Below, piece by piece: positions 1-8,493 of a DNA stretch of 38,209 nt. The notes below the pieces were generated by a model that saw nothing but the letters and a program-made list of their open reading frames with translations, searched no databases and was not told the origin of the DNA. The position numbers were made by a program, and so were the translations under genes. The DNA is from Planctomycetaceae bacterium (GTDB taxonomy: Bacteria > Planctomycetota > Planctomycetia > Planctomycetales > Planctomycetaceae), in NCBI GenBank assembly GCA_028284485.1, contig JANQRQ010000009.1, positions 1-38,209 on the forward strand, written 5' to 3'. Positions within the stretch are counted from its first letter, which is position 1; each line of letters opens with the position of its first letter.

Positions 1-591
1 TGAAGTTCTGACTGCCATCGTTCTCGTACCAGGCGACCTTATCGTCATTGACTGATGCGCTGAGCACATCAATGTCACCATCGCCGTCCACATCTGCCGC
101 GAATACGCTGTAGACAAAATCGGCAGCAGTGGTGATTGTGTGGGTCGTAAAGTTTTGACCTCCGTCATTCTCGTACCAGGCGACCTTGTCGTCATCGCGC
201 GACGCGCTGAGAATATCCGCATCACCGTCGCCGTCAACGTCGGCCGCAAATACACTAAAGGCTCCTGCGGCGGCAGTTGTAATCGTGTGCACGGTGAAGT
301 TTTGACTGCCGTCGTTTTCGTACCAGGCAATTGTGTTGGCATCGCGCACGGCACTGAGAACGTCGATGTCGCCGTCACCGTCCACATCCGCCGCAAAAAC
401 GCTGACAGCGCCGTTGGCGGCCGCACTGATGGTGTGGAGCGTGAAGTTTTGACTGCCGTCGTTTTCGTACCAGGCAATCTTGTTGTCAACGAGAGATGCG
501 CTTAGGATGTCGATATCGCCATCACCGTCCACATCCGCCGCGAATACATTGAAAGCCCCATTGGCGGCTGTAGTGATCGTGTTCTGGCTGC
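1..591 (-). repeat. FG-GAP repeat array 3, four units visible, array runs off the window
   Basis: Units with anchors at 445, 298, 151 and 4, again spaced 147 nt. If the pattern of seven units holds, three more lie outside the window. The fourth unit is almost identical in DNA sequence to the second unit of array 1. Confidence 0.85.
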
Positions 592-3500
592 CAAAGACAC
601 CACTGGCCACCGACGGATCGGTAATCGTCACCTCGTAATCTTCGACCTCGCCGTCCGCCGCCGCGCCAGTGACACCCAGGTCGCCCGCCGTGCTGAGCCG
701 GAATCGGGCGTAGGTCGTTCCTGCAATTGCGTAGCTCGGCACGTCAAACATCAGAGCGTTGTCGCCGGTACTCACGCTCAACGAATCAAAGATTTGCTCG
801 CCCGGTCCGCCCCAACTCCCGTCGTCGTTGAAGTCGATCCAGGCGTCCAATAACCCGGCAGCACCTTGCACGTTGACCGTCACGGTCGCATCCAAAGCCC
901 CCACCTGAATCACGCCAAACGTCACGCCATCTTCATCGTCAGGAGATCCGGTCGTGTCGTCCGTATCGGCGGCCGGACCGGCGGAATTTGTCCCGTCGAG
1001 TTCACCGTCGCGATTCGCACCCAAGGTCGGTCCCGTCGGAATATGACGCGCACCATCCTCGGCCAACGTGACGGGATAGGGGCTGGGCGCATCACCAAAG
1101 TCATTGTTCAGATTCTCATACCAGGCGATCTTGTCGTCTGAGCCCGAAGCGCTGAGCACGTCGATGTCGCCATCGCCATCCACATCCGCCGCAAACACGC
1201 TTCGAGCACCATCGCCCGCTGTGCTAATCGTGTGCGTTGTGAAGTTTTCACTACCGTCGTTCTCGTACCAAGCGATCTTGTCGTCGGAAACCGACGCACT
1301 CAGCACGTCGACATCGCCGTCGCCGTCCACGTCCGCCGCAAACACACTGCGGGCCGCATCAGCGGCCGTGCTGATCGTATGCGCTGTGAAGTTCTGGCTG
1401 CCGTCATTCTCGTACCAGGCAATCTTGTCGTCATCGCTAGAGGCACTCAGTACATCGATATCGCCGTCGCCATCCATGTCCGCTGCAAACACGCTATAAG
1501 CTACGTCAGCGGCCGTGCTGATTATGTGGGCCGTGAAGTTCTGACTGCCATCATTCTCGTACCAGGCAATCGTGTCATCACCGAACGAAGCACTCAGGAC
1601 GTCGACGTCGCCATCCCCGTCCACGTCGGCCGCGAACACGCTCAAAGCCCCGTCAGCGGTAGCAGTGATCGTATGGGCAGTAAAATTCTGACTCCCATCG
1701 TTCTCATACCAAGAGATCTTATCGTCGTTCACCGAGGCGCTGAGGATATCGATATCGCCGTCACCGTCGACGTCGGCCGCAAATACACTAAAGGCTCCAT
1801 CGGCAGCCGTGGTAATTGCGTGCTCTGTGAAGTTCTGATTCCCGTCGTTCTCATACCAAGAGATCGTATCTTCATCGCGCAAGGCACCAAGTACGTCTAC
1901 ATCGCCGTCACCGTCGACGTCCGCAGCCGAGACACTTACGGCTCCTATCGCGGATGCGCTGATTGTGTGGAGTGTGAAGTTTTGGCTGCCGTCGTTTTCG
2001 TACCAGGCAATTGTGTTGTCGACTACCGCGCTACTGAGGGCATCCATGTCTCCATCGCCATCCACATCTGCCGCGAAAACGCTGGAAGCGAAATCAGCGG
2101 CCGTGCTGATCGTGTTCTGGCCGCCGGAGACGCCTGTCGCAGCCGCCGGGTCGGTAATTGTCACCTCATAATCTTCGACTTCGCCGTCAGCTGCCGCGCC
2201 GGCGACGCCCAAATCGCCGGCCGTGCTCACGCGGAACCTCGCATAGGTCGTTCCGGCAATTGCGTAGCTCGGCACGTCAAATGTCAGCACATTATTACCG
2301 GTACTCACGCTGAACGAATCAAAGATTTGCTCGCCCGGCCCGCCCCAACTGCCGTCGCCGTTGAAGTCGATCCAGGCGTCCAACAATCCGGCCGCCCCCT
2401 GCACATTGACAGTGACAGTCGCATCGAGGGCCCCGATCTGAATAGTCCCAAACGTCACACCATCTTCGTCGTCGGGCGATCCCGTCGTGTCGTCCGCGTC
2501 GGCGGCCGGACCGACCGAATTGACGCCGTCGGCTTCACTGTCACGATTGACCCCCAGCGTGGGTCCACTCGTCCTGTGCCGAGCACCATCGCTTGCCAAC
2601 GTCACCGGGTACGGCGTCGGTGCATCTCCAAAATCAAAACTGTCGGCATTCTCATACCAGGCAATCTTGTCGTCTGAGCCCGAAGCACTGAGGGCGTCCA
2701 TGTCGCCATCGCCATCCACATCTGCCGCAAACACACTTCTGCCTGAATCAGCCGCAGTGGTGATCGTGTGGGCGGTGAAGTTCTGACTGCCGTCATTCTC
2801 ATACCAAGCGATCTTGTCGTCGAAATACGACGCGCTAAGAACGTCGATATCTCCATCGCCATCCACGTCCACAGCAAACACGCTCGTGGCCCCATCGGCG
2901 GCGGTCGTAATTGTATGTGCCGAAAAGTTCTCACTACCGTCGTTCTCGTACCAAGCGATCGTGTCATCGCCGAGTGACGCGCTGAGAATGTCGGTACTGC
3001 CGTCGCCGTTCACATCCGTCGCGAAAACGCTAATTGCAAAAATGGCGGTGTTGGTAACGATGTGCGTCGTGAAATTCTGGCTACCGTCGTTCTCGTACCA
3101 GGCAATCGTGTCGTCATCTCGGGAAGCGCTAAGGACGTCGAGATCACCGTCGCCATCGACGTCCGCTGCGAATACGCTCAGGGCTGTATCGGCAGTCGTG
3201 CTGATGGTATGGAACGTGAAGTTTTGACTGCCGTCGTTCTCGTACCAGGCAATCGTGTCGTCGAAGTTGGACGCGCTGAGGACGTCGATATCCCCGTCAT
3301 CATCCAGATCAGCCACGAAAACGCTCGTGGGCCCATTCGCAGCAGTTGAGATCGTATGCGCCGTGAAATTTTGGCTGCCATCGTTCTCGTACCAGGCGAC
3401 CTTATCGTCATTGACTGATGCGCTGAGCACATCAATGTCACCATCGCCGTCCACATCTACCGCGAATACGCTGTATGGGGCATCGGCAGCCGTGCTGATC

Positions 3501-4336
3501 GTGTGCAGTGTGAAGTTCTGACTGCCATCGTTTTCGTACCAGGCAATTTTGTCGTCATCGCGAGATGAGCTGAGCAGGTCGATGTCGCCGTCGCCGTCTA
3601 CGTCGGCGGCAAATACGCTCGTGGCTCCGTCGGCGGCCGTACTCACTGTATTTTGGGAACCAAATACGTCAGTAGTCGCTGCTGGGGACACAATCGTGAC
3701 CTCGTAATCTTCGACTTCACCGTCGCCGGCCGTGCCAGTGACGCCCAAGTCACCCAGCGTGCTCACGCGGAACCGCGCATAGGTGGTCCCTGCAATCGCA
3801 TAGCTCGGCACGTCAAAATTCAGCACATTATGACCGGTACTCACGCTGAACGAATCAAAGATTTGCTCCCCCGGTCCGCCCCACGAACCGTCGCCGTTGA
3901 AGTCGATCCAGGCGTCCAATAATCCGGCAGCACCTTGCACGTTGACCGTGACCGTGGCATCGAGGGCACCCACCTGGATTACGCCAAAGGTTACACCATC
4001 TTCGTCCGCGCCATCGGCATCGGCATTTGTGGAGTTCGTACCATCCAATTCACTGTCGACGGTCGCTCCAAGCCGCAGCGCGCCACCGGTTGTGTGCTCG
4101 GCCCCCGAATCGGCCTGTTCGACCGGGTACGGATCAGGCGCGTCGCCGAAATCGGATGTGAGCAAAACCCGCTTTTCGAGCACCTCGGCTGATTTGGCCA
4201 TACCGGTCGTGGCGACAAGTGGCGCATACCGAAGTTTCTGCATTCGGCGACTTTCGTAGCGTCGGCGAAAACGATTTCGGAACATTCGAGATTTCAGTGA
4301 AAGTCGAAACAGCGAAATCCACGATTTCAGCAGCAT
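1..4336 (-). CDS. Giant modular secreted/surface protein with GEVED and FG-GAP (VCBS) repeats, 3' end outside window
   Basis: The frame stays open from an ATG at 4336 to the left edge (1,445 codons), so the C-terminus is missing. An in-frame TAA lies 12 nt before the ATG, and a weak AAGG precedes it. Residues 1-50 are basic and hydrophobic. Residues 53-60 read LEKRVLLT, a variant of the planctomycete LEPR-XLL motif found near the start of large exported proteins. Three super-modules follow. Each has a GEVED-type domain of about 169 residues, starting FGDAPxPYPV and ending GEVEDYEVTI, and then 49-residue FG-GAP/VCBS repeats. Each repeat carries a calcium-loop-like VFAADVDGDGDIDVLSAS and a WYENDGSQNF end. 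The arrays hold 7, 7 and at least 4 repeats. The likely role is a calcium-stabilised beta-propeller-rich surface or adhesion protein. Its partner and substrate are unknown. Confidence 0.9.
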   Translation of the reverse strand, partial: MLLKSWISLFRLSLKSRMFRNRFRRRYESRRMQKLRYAPLVATTGMAKSAEVLEKRVLLTSDFGDAPDPYPVEQADSGAEHTTGGALRLGATVDSELDGTNSTNADADGADEDGVTFGVIQVGALDATVTVNVQGAAGLLDAWIDFNGDGSWGGPGEQIFDSFSVSTGHNVLNFDVPSYAIAGTTYARFRVSTLGDLGVTGTAGDGEVEDYEVTIVSPAATTDVFGSQNTVSTAADGATSVFAADVDGDGDIDLLSSSRDDDKIAWYENDGSQNFTLHTISTAADAPYSVFAVDVDGDGDIDVLSASVNDDKVAWYENDGSQNFTAHTISTAANGPTSVFVADLDDDGDIDVLSASNFDDTIAWYENDGSQNFTFHTISTTADTALSVFAADVDGDGDLDVLSASRDDDTIAWYENDGSQNFTTHIVTNTAIFAISVFATDVNGDGSTDILSASLGDDTIAWYENDGSENFSAHTITTAADGATSVFAVDVDGDGDIDVLSASYFDDKIAWYENDGSQNFTAHTITTAADSGRSVFAADVDGDGDMDALSASGSDDKIAWYENADSFDFGDAPTPYPVTLASDGARHRTSGPTLGVNRDSEADGVNSVGPAADADDTTGSPDDEDGVTFGTIQIGALDATVTVNVQGAAGLLDAWIDFNGDGSWGGPGEQIFDSFSVSTGNNVLTFDVPSYAIAGTTYARFRVSTAGDLGVAGAAADGEVEDYEVTITDPAAATGVSGGQNTISTAADFASSVFAADVDGDGDMDALSSAVVDNTIAWYENDGSQNFTLHTISASAIGAVSVSAADVDGDGDVDVLGALRDEDTISWYENDGNQNFTEHAITTAADGAFSVFAADVDGDGDIDILSASVNDDKISWYENDGSQNFTAHTITATADGALSVFAADVDGDGDVDVLSASFGDDTIAWYENDGSQNFTAHIISTAADVAYSVFAADMDGDGDIDVLSASSDDDKIAWYENDGSQNFTAHTISTAADAARSVFAADVDGDGDVDVLSASVSDDKIAWYENDGSENFTTHTISTAGDGARSVFAADVDGDGDIDVLSASGSDDKIAWYENLNNDFGDAPSPYPVTLAEDGARHIPTGPTLGANRDGELDGTNSAGPAADTDDTTGSPDDEDGVTFGVIQVGALDATVTVNVQGAAGLLDAWIDFNDDGSWGGPGEQIFDSLSVSTGDNALMFDVPSYAIAGTTYARFRLSTAGDLGVTGAAADGEVEDYEVTITDPSVASGVFGSQNTITTAANGAFNVFAADVDGDGDIDILSASLVDNKIAWYENDGSQNFTLHTISAAANGAVSVFAADVDGDGDIDVLSAVRDANTIAWYENDGSQNFTVHTITTAAAGAFSVFAADVDGDGDADILSASRDDDKVAWYENDGGQNFTTHTITTAADFVYSVFAADVDGDGDIDVLSASVNDDKVAWYENDGSQNF
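592..1095 (-). other. GEVED domain module 3 of the giant protein
   Basis: About residues 1081-1248. It has the FGDAPSPYPV start and GEVEDYEVTI end and closely resembles module 2, including the acidic DDTTGSPDDEDG stretch. This shows that the whole super-module, not only the 49-residue unit, has been duplicated. Confidence 0.75.
1096..2124 (-). repeat. FG-GAP repeat array 2, seven units of 147 bp
   Basis: Seven tandem 147-bp units with anchors at 1978, 1831, 1684, 1537, 1390, 1243 and 1096. The array has the same unit length and number as array 1 and lies 1,536 bp from it. The repeats keep the DVDGDGD loop, and the sixth to seventh residues after LSAS are the most variable part. Confidence 0.85.
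2125..2631 (-). other. GEVED domain module 2 of the giant protein
   Basis: About residues 569-737. It starts FGDAPTPYPVTLASDGARH and ends GEVEDYEVTI. It differs from module 1 by an extra acidic stretch (ADADDTTGSPDDEDGVTFG). The reading frame is continuous with the arrays on both sides. Confidence 0.75.
2632..3660 (-). repeat. FG-GAP repeat array 1, seven units of 147 bp
   Basis: Seven tandem 147-bp (49-residue) coding units. Their conserved ends (complement of the ENDGSQNF codons) recur at exact 147-nt spacing at 3514, 3367, 3220, 3073, 2926, 2779 and 2632. Each unit has a DxDGDGD loop. Unit 3 has DLDDDGD and unit 5 has DVNGDGS, so the calcium ligands vary slightly. The last unit runs directly into the FGDAP start of the second GEVED module. 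Confidence 0.85.
3661..4140 (-). other. GEVED domain module 1 of the giant protein
   Basis: About residues 66-225 of the giant protein. The segment contains FGDAPDPYPV just before it, then GVTFGVIQVGALDATVTVNV, AWIDFNGDGSWGGPGEQ and the GEVEDYEVTI signature. In the family this beta-rich domain occurs in large secreted bacterial proteins; its ligand is not known. Confidence 0.75.
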
Positions 4337-5055
4337 GCTATTGCCTTAGACTGGTTGTGGTGGATTGGGGCGCATGATTTGTGAGCCGAAAAATTGAAGC
4401 GTGCTAATCACCCGAAGCGACTTGCCCAAGTCAAAATCTCTGAGTGCCGGGGCCCGATCGTATCGTCAGCCGGAACGCCGACGAAATGCATTTCGGTGTC
4501 GGGGCTAGACCAGCTCCGATTTTCCAGCATTTACGCGCGTGAATCGGGCTCACGCTTCGCAAGCCGCGACAGAGATATTCATGCTGCACGAATTTCCGAT
4601 CGGTGGTGGCAAGCCGGGGAAACGGCGATGCAATGCTCCAGCAGCGCGGCATAGGTGGCCTATATTGATTAAATCATCGGGGTGCTTATCTACATCTAGG
4701 ATACCGGAAAAACCACCCAACTTGCCAGCGCTTACTCCGCGAAACTGTCGGCTACACATGCATTTGCGCTGACCGCCACGCGGAACATCCAAGCAGGGTG
4801 CAGGCTGCAAGTACCATGAAAGTTCGCCTCCCAATAACTCCGCCCACCCTTGTAGGCCAGGAACTGTCCCGGCGAGACACGATCGCGACAAGACATCGCG
4901 CCACTTGAGGCCCCGGCCTTTCAGCATTCTCTCGGATCGTTGAAACGCCGATGCACGCAGTACGGAAATGCTGGTTGCTTGCGGCCAGGCCGCCACGAAC
5001 GAGAATATCATTGAGGGACACTCGCTGTTGATTTCCTTACGGGTTCATCAGCCTG
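4337..5055. other. Intergenic region upstream of two divergent genes, no convincing gene
   Basis: About 700 bp between the starts of the giant protein and the FAD oxidoreductase. Open frames here (for example 4550-5011 minus) lack recognisable domains and have unusual composition. A 14-nt inverted repeat lies at 4419-4432. A 21-codon minus-strand frame with a lipobox lies at 4752-4817. Otherwise nothing could be assigned. Confidence 0.5.
4419..4432. promoter_or_regulatory. Inverted repeat upstream of the giant protein gene
   Basis: A perfect 6-bp inverted repeat with a 2-nt centre (GACTTG-cc-CAAGTC) about 83 nt upstream of the ATG at 4336. It could be an operator, but no regulator is identified and a chance palindrome is possible. 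Confidence 0.25.
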
Positions 5056-5064
5056 TGGCATAAT
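5056..5064 (+). promoter_or_regulatory. Possible extended -10 promoter for the FAD oxidoreductase
   Basis: TGG followed by CATAAT (5 of 6 matches to TATAAT) gives an extended -10 pattern 87 nt before the ATG at 5151. No good -35 box is present, as expected for an extended -10 element. Confidence 0.35.
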
Positions 5065-5150
5065 CCCGCAACCGATTTACAGAACGCTTGTCGTCGACAC
5101 GTCGTCGGCCATCTCACGATCGGCAACATTGCATTGTGATTCCGGAGTTG

Positions 5151-6764
5151 ATGAGCATGGATGAATCCGCCGAGCTGAAACTTGCCTCTTCCTACAATCA
5201 TTGGGAGCCGGACGGGACTTACGACGCGATTGTCATTGGGTCGGGAATTGGAGGCCTCGCAGCCGCCGCGATGCTGGCGCGCGAAGCAGGCCAGCGGCTC
5301 CTCGTCCTGGAACGACATTACACTCCCGGCGGATACACGCATGCGTTCCGTCGCCCCGGATTCGAGTGGGACGTCGGCGTGCATTACATCGGCGAAATGG
5401 GCGACACAAATTCGCAACTGCGAGCGATGTTCGACTACCTCTCAGACGGTGAGTTGCAATGGACGTCTATGGGTGATGTCTACGATCGGCTGGTCTTTCC
5501 GCAACTGACGTTCGATTACATTACGGGGCGTGATCGGCTCGAACAGAATCTGGTTGAGCAGTTTCCACGTCAACGCGACAAGATTGCTGCGTATCTTCAG
5601 GCGGTTGAAGATTGCGTCAAATCGAGTGAAAACTTTTTTGTCGAGAAGTCTTTGCCCGCCCCGCTGGCCTGGTTGTCGGGCTGGCTACTGCGACGGAAGT
5701 TTCTGCAGTGGGCAGGAAAGACCACGCGTGAGGTGCTGAACGATCTGGAGATTGACGGCGATCTCGCCAGCGTCTTGGCAGGGCAATGGATTACCTATGG
5801 CCTCCCACCAGGACAAAGTAGTTTCGGCATCCACGCGATTGTCACTCGGCATTACCACAACGGCGGTTACTACCCGGTCGGAGGCGCATCGCAGTTCGCG
5901 GCCACGATCATCCCTTCGATCCAGCGAACCGGTGGTGAAGTCATCGTTCGTGCCCCCGTTAAACATATCCTCGTCGAGAATGGCCGAGCTGTAGGCGTCG
6001 CGATGGAAGACGGTCGAGAAATTCGCGCACCACGTGTGATCAGCAACGCAGGAGCCCATAACACGTACTGCCGACTTTTGCCGAACGACGCACAGGTACG
6101 CCCCCTGCGTGAACGTCTCAACAAACTTGCCCCCTCACTTCCGTTTCTGAATCTTTATGTCGGACTCGACGCCACCGATCAGCAACTCGACCTTCCGAAG
6201 AACAACATTTGGGTGTATCCGGGGCCGGACCACGACACGAATCTGGCAAACTTCCTCGCTGACCCGCAGGCGCCATTACCGTTGGTTTACATTTCGTTTC
6301 CTTCGGGTAAGGAGCCCACATTCTCGGAGCGATTTCCGAATCATGCGACGATGCAGGCAATTTGCCCGGCGCCGTACGATTGGTTCAAATCGTGGGAGCA
6401 TCTTCCCTGGAAGAAACGCGGAGAGGAATACGAGCAACTCAAAGGTCAATTCGCCGACCGAATCCAAAAAACAATCGAAGAACAGGTTCCTCAGGTTAAA
6501 GGCCACATCCAACACGCCGAGTTGTCGACACCGCTCACGAATCGCCACTTCGCTAACTACGCCCTCGGCGAGCCTTACGGACTGGCCCATACCCCCCAGC
6601 GTTTCCTGGAGCGGAAACTGCTTAGGCCAGCGTCACCAATTCGAGGGCTGTACCTGACAGGGCAGGACGTCTCGACCATCAGTATCGTCGCCTCGATGGT
6701 GGGAGGCGTGTCATGCGCTTCGGTGATCCTAGGGCGCAACCTGTTTGCAAAGTTCAACGATTGA
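5151..6764 (+). CDS. NAD(P)/FAD-dependent oxidoreductase of the retinol saturase/carotenoid isomerase (CrtI-like) family
   Basis: 537 residues. Residues 24-54 form the dinucleotide-binding fold, with GSGIGG at 30-35 and the ribose-binding acid E54 in VLERH. PGGYTHAFRRPGFEWDVGVHYIG is typical of the RetSat/CrtISO/phytoene desaturase-like group. The C-terminus carries the FAD motif GLYLTGQDVSTISIVASMVGG. The family reduces, desaturates or isomerises polyenes or retinoids; the substrate cannot be read from sequence. The frame extends upstream to a TTG at 5088, but GGAG at 5144-5147 favours ATG 5151 or the in-frame ATG at 5157, which has better spacing. No signal peptide is seen. The gene stands alone and converges with the hydrolase downstream. 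Confidence 0.88.
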   Translation: MSMDESAELKLASSYNHWEPDGTYDAIVIGSGIGGLAAAAMLAREAGQRLLVLERHYTPGGYTHAFRRPGFEWDVGVHYIGEMGDTNSQLRAMFDYLSDGELQWTSMGDVYDRLVFPQLTFDYITGRDRLEQNLVEQFPRQRDKIAAYLQAVEDCVKSSENFFVEKSLPAPLAWLSGWLLRRKFLQWAGKTTREVLNDLEIDGDLASVLAGQWITYGLPPGQSSFGIHAIVTRHYHNGGYYPVGGASQFAATIIPSIQRTGGEVIVRAPVKHILVENGRAVGVAMEDGREIRAPRVISNAGAHNTYCRLLPNDAQVRPLRERLNKLAPSLPFLNLYVGLDATDQQLDLPKNNIWVYPGPDHDTNLANFLADPQAPLPLVYISFPSGKEPTFSERFPNHATMQAICPAPYDWFKSWEHLPWKKRGEEYEQLKGQFADRIQKTIEEQVPQVKGHIQHAELSTPLTNRHFANYALGEPYGLAHTPQRFLERKLLRPASPIRGLYLTGQDVSTISIVASMVGGVSCASVILGRNLFAKFND

Positions 6765-6907
6765 TAGCCACGTGGCATGCGCGCTTTTGGCCCACGACCT
6801 GTCCTGGCAGCACACAAAAGCGGCAAACGATTTATCGATTCGCAGCATTGCCGGAACGGCGCTGCGCTTGGTCCGGGCTACGACTGCTTCTGGGGTATTG
6901 GCCAACG

Positions 6908-8107
6908 TCAATCACCGCGCCGCTGCGTGAATAACCAATCGTGTAACTCGTGATCCTGATACGCGTCGATCCACGAGTCATGCGCGACGCCGGGATACTC
7001 CGTCAATTTCGGACTTCCCCCCGCGCGGCGCAGCGCCGCCACCATGTCGCGGGTCGCCTCGATCGGCACGCGATCGTCGTCCAATCCGTGGCAGGTCCAG
7101 ATTTCGACGCCTTGTTCCACGATCTTCTGCGCGGTCGCCGGTTGTCCGAACGCACAAATCGGCGCGGCGGCAGCAAACTTCTCGGGATGCTTGCCGACGA
7201 GGCTCCACGTCACACCGCCCCCCATCGAAAGCCCTGTGACATAAATGCGGTTCATGTCGATCGGCAGTTCCTCACACACCGAGTCGATCAGGCCCAACAG
7301 CCGACCAGCCAACTCGTCCCGATTTAAGTCGCGGATGAGCGTGCCAGTCGCCTCGTCCCCTTTCAGCTGCAGGTCGATTCGATTATTGCGCCTGCTTTCG
7401 CGAGGTCCGAAGAAGACCGTCAGCCTGTCGTTTGAAAGCGTGACGTCTGTGGGTGGCATGCCGGCTAACGAGCGGCGGTTTGGGCCCAGATCGTTGAATT
7501 CGGCCGACCATTTGTCGCCAACGCGCGTCAGTCGCAAGCCGAATTCCAGTCCCCGACCATATTGACCACTCACATCCAATTGCCACTGACCCTCGAAAGA
7601 ATCATCGTCCCCGGACTTTTCGTTGCACCGTGCGCGCACCTGCCATGTTGCGTGTGTCATGCCGTGCACAAGTTGCGGGGCCAAAACGAAACAAGGGTGC
7701 TTCGACTGGAACTCCGGCAACGCCCAGATTCGCGCGGAGAAATGGGCATCGGCGATGTGCCGCCGATTGTCCGTGCCGCGTCCCCCGCCGCCGTGAAAGA
7801 AGACGACCAGGGGATAGGTCGCGTCGCGTGTCTCGTCCGCCGGCCGGAACAACCGGTACGGCAGGGCGGTGCCCTCCTGCGAATAGCGTCTCATCTCGAA
7901 TTGGCTGTCGAGCGCCGCCAATCTGGCCCGCGTTCGGTTGAACCGTTCCCGCCGTTGCTCGGGCGATTCACTCGGCGTGCCGGCGTACACTTCTTTATCT
8001 TGGGCCGTCGCGAGATCGTTTGCTTCGTCTTGGGCCGATGCGAGATGGGCCAAGTTGCATACCAAAAACAAGAACGTGCCGAACCGCGCCGTAATGCGTC
8101 GAGTCAT
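6908..8107 (-). CDS. Exported alpha/beta hydrolase (esterase/dienelactone hydrolase-like) with an inserted beta-rich domain
   Basis: 399 residues. Residues 1-25 are a Sec-type signal peptide ending SAQ. The hydrolase core has the oxyanion HGGGGRG (105-111), the nucleophile elbow GLSMGGG with Ser294, the acid in HGLDDDRVP (about Asp344) and His376 in GVAHDSW. Between the strand CFVLAPQ (139-145) and the nucleophile elbow sits an insert of about 95 residues (165-262) rich in beta strands. It resembles the lipocalin-like segments attached to some planctomycete hydrolases. The enzyme probably cleaves an ester outside the cytoplasm; the substrate is unknown. AGGAG at 8115-8119, 7 nt before the ATG, supports the start. 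Confidence 0.85.
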   Translation of the reverse strand: MTRRITARFGTFLFLVCNLAHLASAQDEANDLATAQDKEVYAGTPSESPEQRRERFNRTRARLAALDSQFEMRRYSQEGTALPYRLFRPADETRDATYPLVVFFHGGGGRGTDNRRHIADAHFSARIWALPEFQSKHPCFVLAPQLVHGMTHATWQVRARCNEKSGDDDSFEGQWQLDVSGQYGRGLEFGLRLTRVGDKWSAEFNDLGPNRRSLAGMPPTDVTLSNDRLTVFFGPRESRRNNRIDLQLKGDEATGTLIRDLNRDELAGRLLGLIDSVCEELPIDMNRIYVTGLSMGGGVTWSLVGKHPEKFAAAAPICAFGQPATAQKIVEQGVEIWTCHGLDDDRVPIEATRDMVAALRRAGGSPKLTEYPGVAHDSWIDAYQDHELHDWLFTQRRGD

Positions 8108-8133
8108 CGCATCTCTCCTGTGGTATTCTTATA

Positions 8134-8370
8134 CCTGAGCCGCAAAGCGCGAGCCACGTAGGGTGCGTGCTGGCACGCACCATTGGGCTCGGTCTCGAAA
8201 TCACTCCGCCCAGCGAAACTCGTCGCTGAACTGCGAAGCGCTCGCCTTGAAGTTGCGCATTTTCGAATATGGTAACCCGACGCGTCAGCGAGGGCAAAAC
8301 CGGACAAATCCTTCGCTCGCGCATCAGGCTTGAATTATCCGGGCTCGCTTGCGGACAGAAATCAATGCAG
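8134..8370. repeat. Dispersed intergenic repeat, copy A (about 235 bp)
   Basis: Begins cctgagccgcaaagcgc and ends near cggacagaaatcaatgcag. It contains a perfect 9-bp inverted repeat at 8162-8181 (GGTGCGTGC, 2-nt spacer, GCACGCACC). Copy B at 8494-8730 matches it over nearly its whole length. It lies just upstream of the hydrolase start, so the hydrolase promoter may be embedded in it. Confidence 0.8.
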
Positions 8371-8382
8371 AAATGACTCCCG

Positions 8383-8420
8383 TCCTAAGCCGCAAAGCGC
8401 AAGCTTGCGGGCAGAATCGA
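8383..8420. repeat. Short repeat fragment with a ccgcaa/ttgcgg hairpin
   Basis: Reads cctaagccgcaaagcgcaa followed by gcttgcgggcagaatcga. The same short element occurs at 11302-11340. The arms ccgcaa and ttgcgg pair around a 9-nt centre, so it looks like a minimal palindromic version of the start of the longer repeat. Confidence 0.65.
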
Positions 8421-8493
8421 AAACCGACGTCCCATCGCCGGGCGGAAGCTCCCGTACCGGATCAAAATTATTGGGCAGCAACGCAATCGTAAC

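Noticed and set aside
1232..2677. Long plus-strand open frame (481 codons) and many similar ones across 1-4259
   Set aside because: They mirror the minus-strand FG-GAP arrays. The repeated 147-bp unit keeps several frames open at once. The minus frame has coherent domains and calcium loops.
1..3660. Regular 147-bp periodicity considered as CRISPR or satellite DNA
   Set aside because: The repeats are coding, 49 codons each, with no constant-repeat/unique-spacer pattern.
4550..5011. 153-codon minus-strand frame in the large spacer
   Set aside because: No domain, no ribosome site at the proposed start, Cys/Arg-rich composition and overlap with other random frames.
8171..8188. TGGCACG in the repeat hairpin resembling a sigma-54 -24 element
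   Set aside because: The -12 part (TTGC) is shifted by one base, and the sequence is explained by the hairpin.
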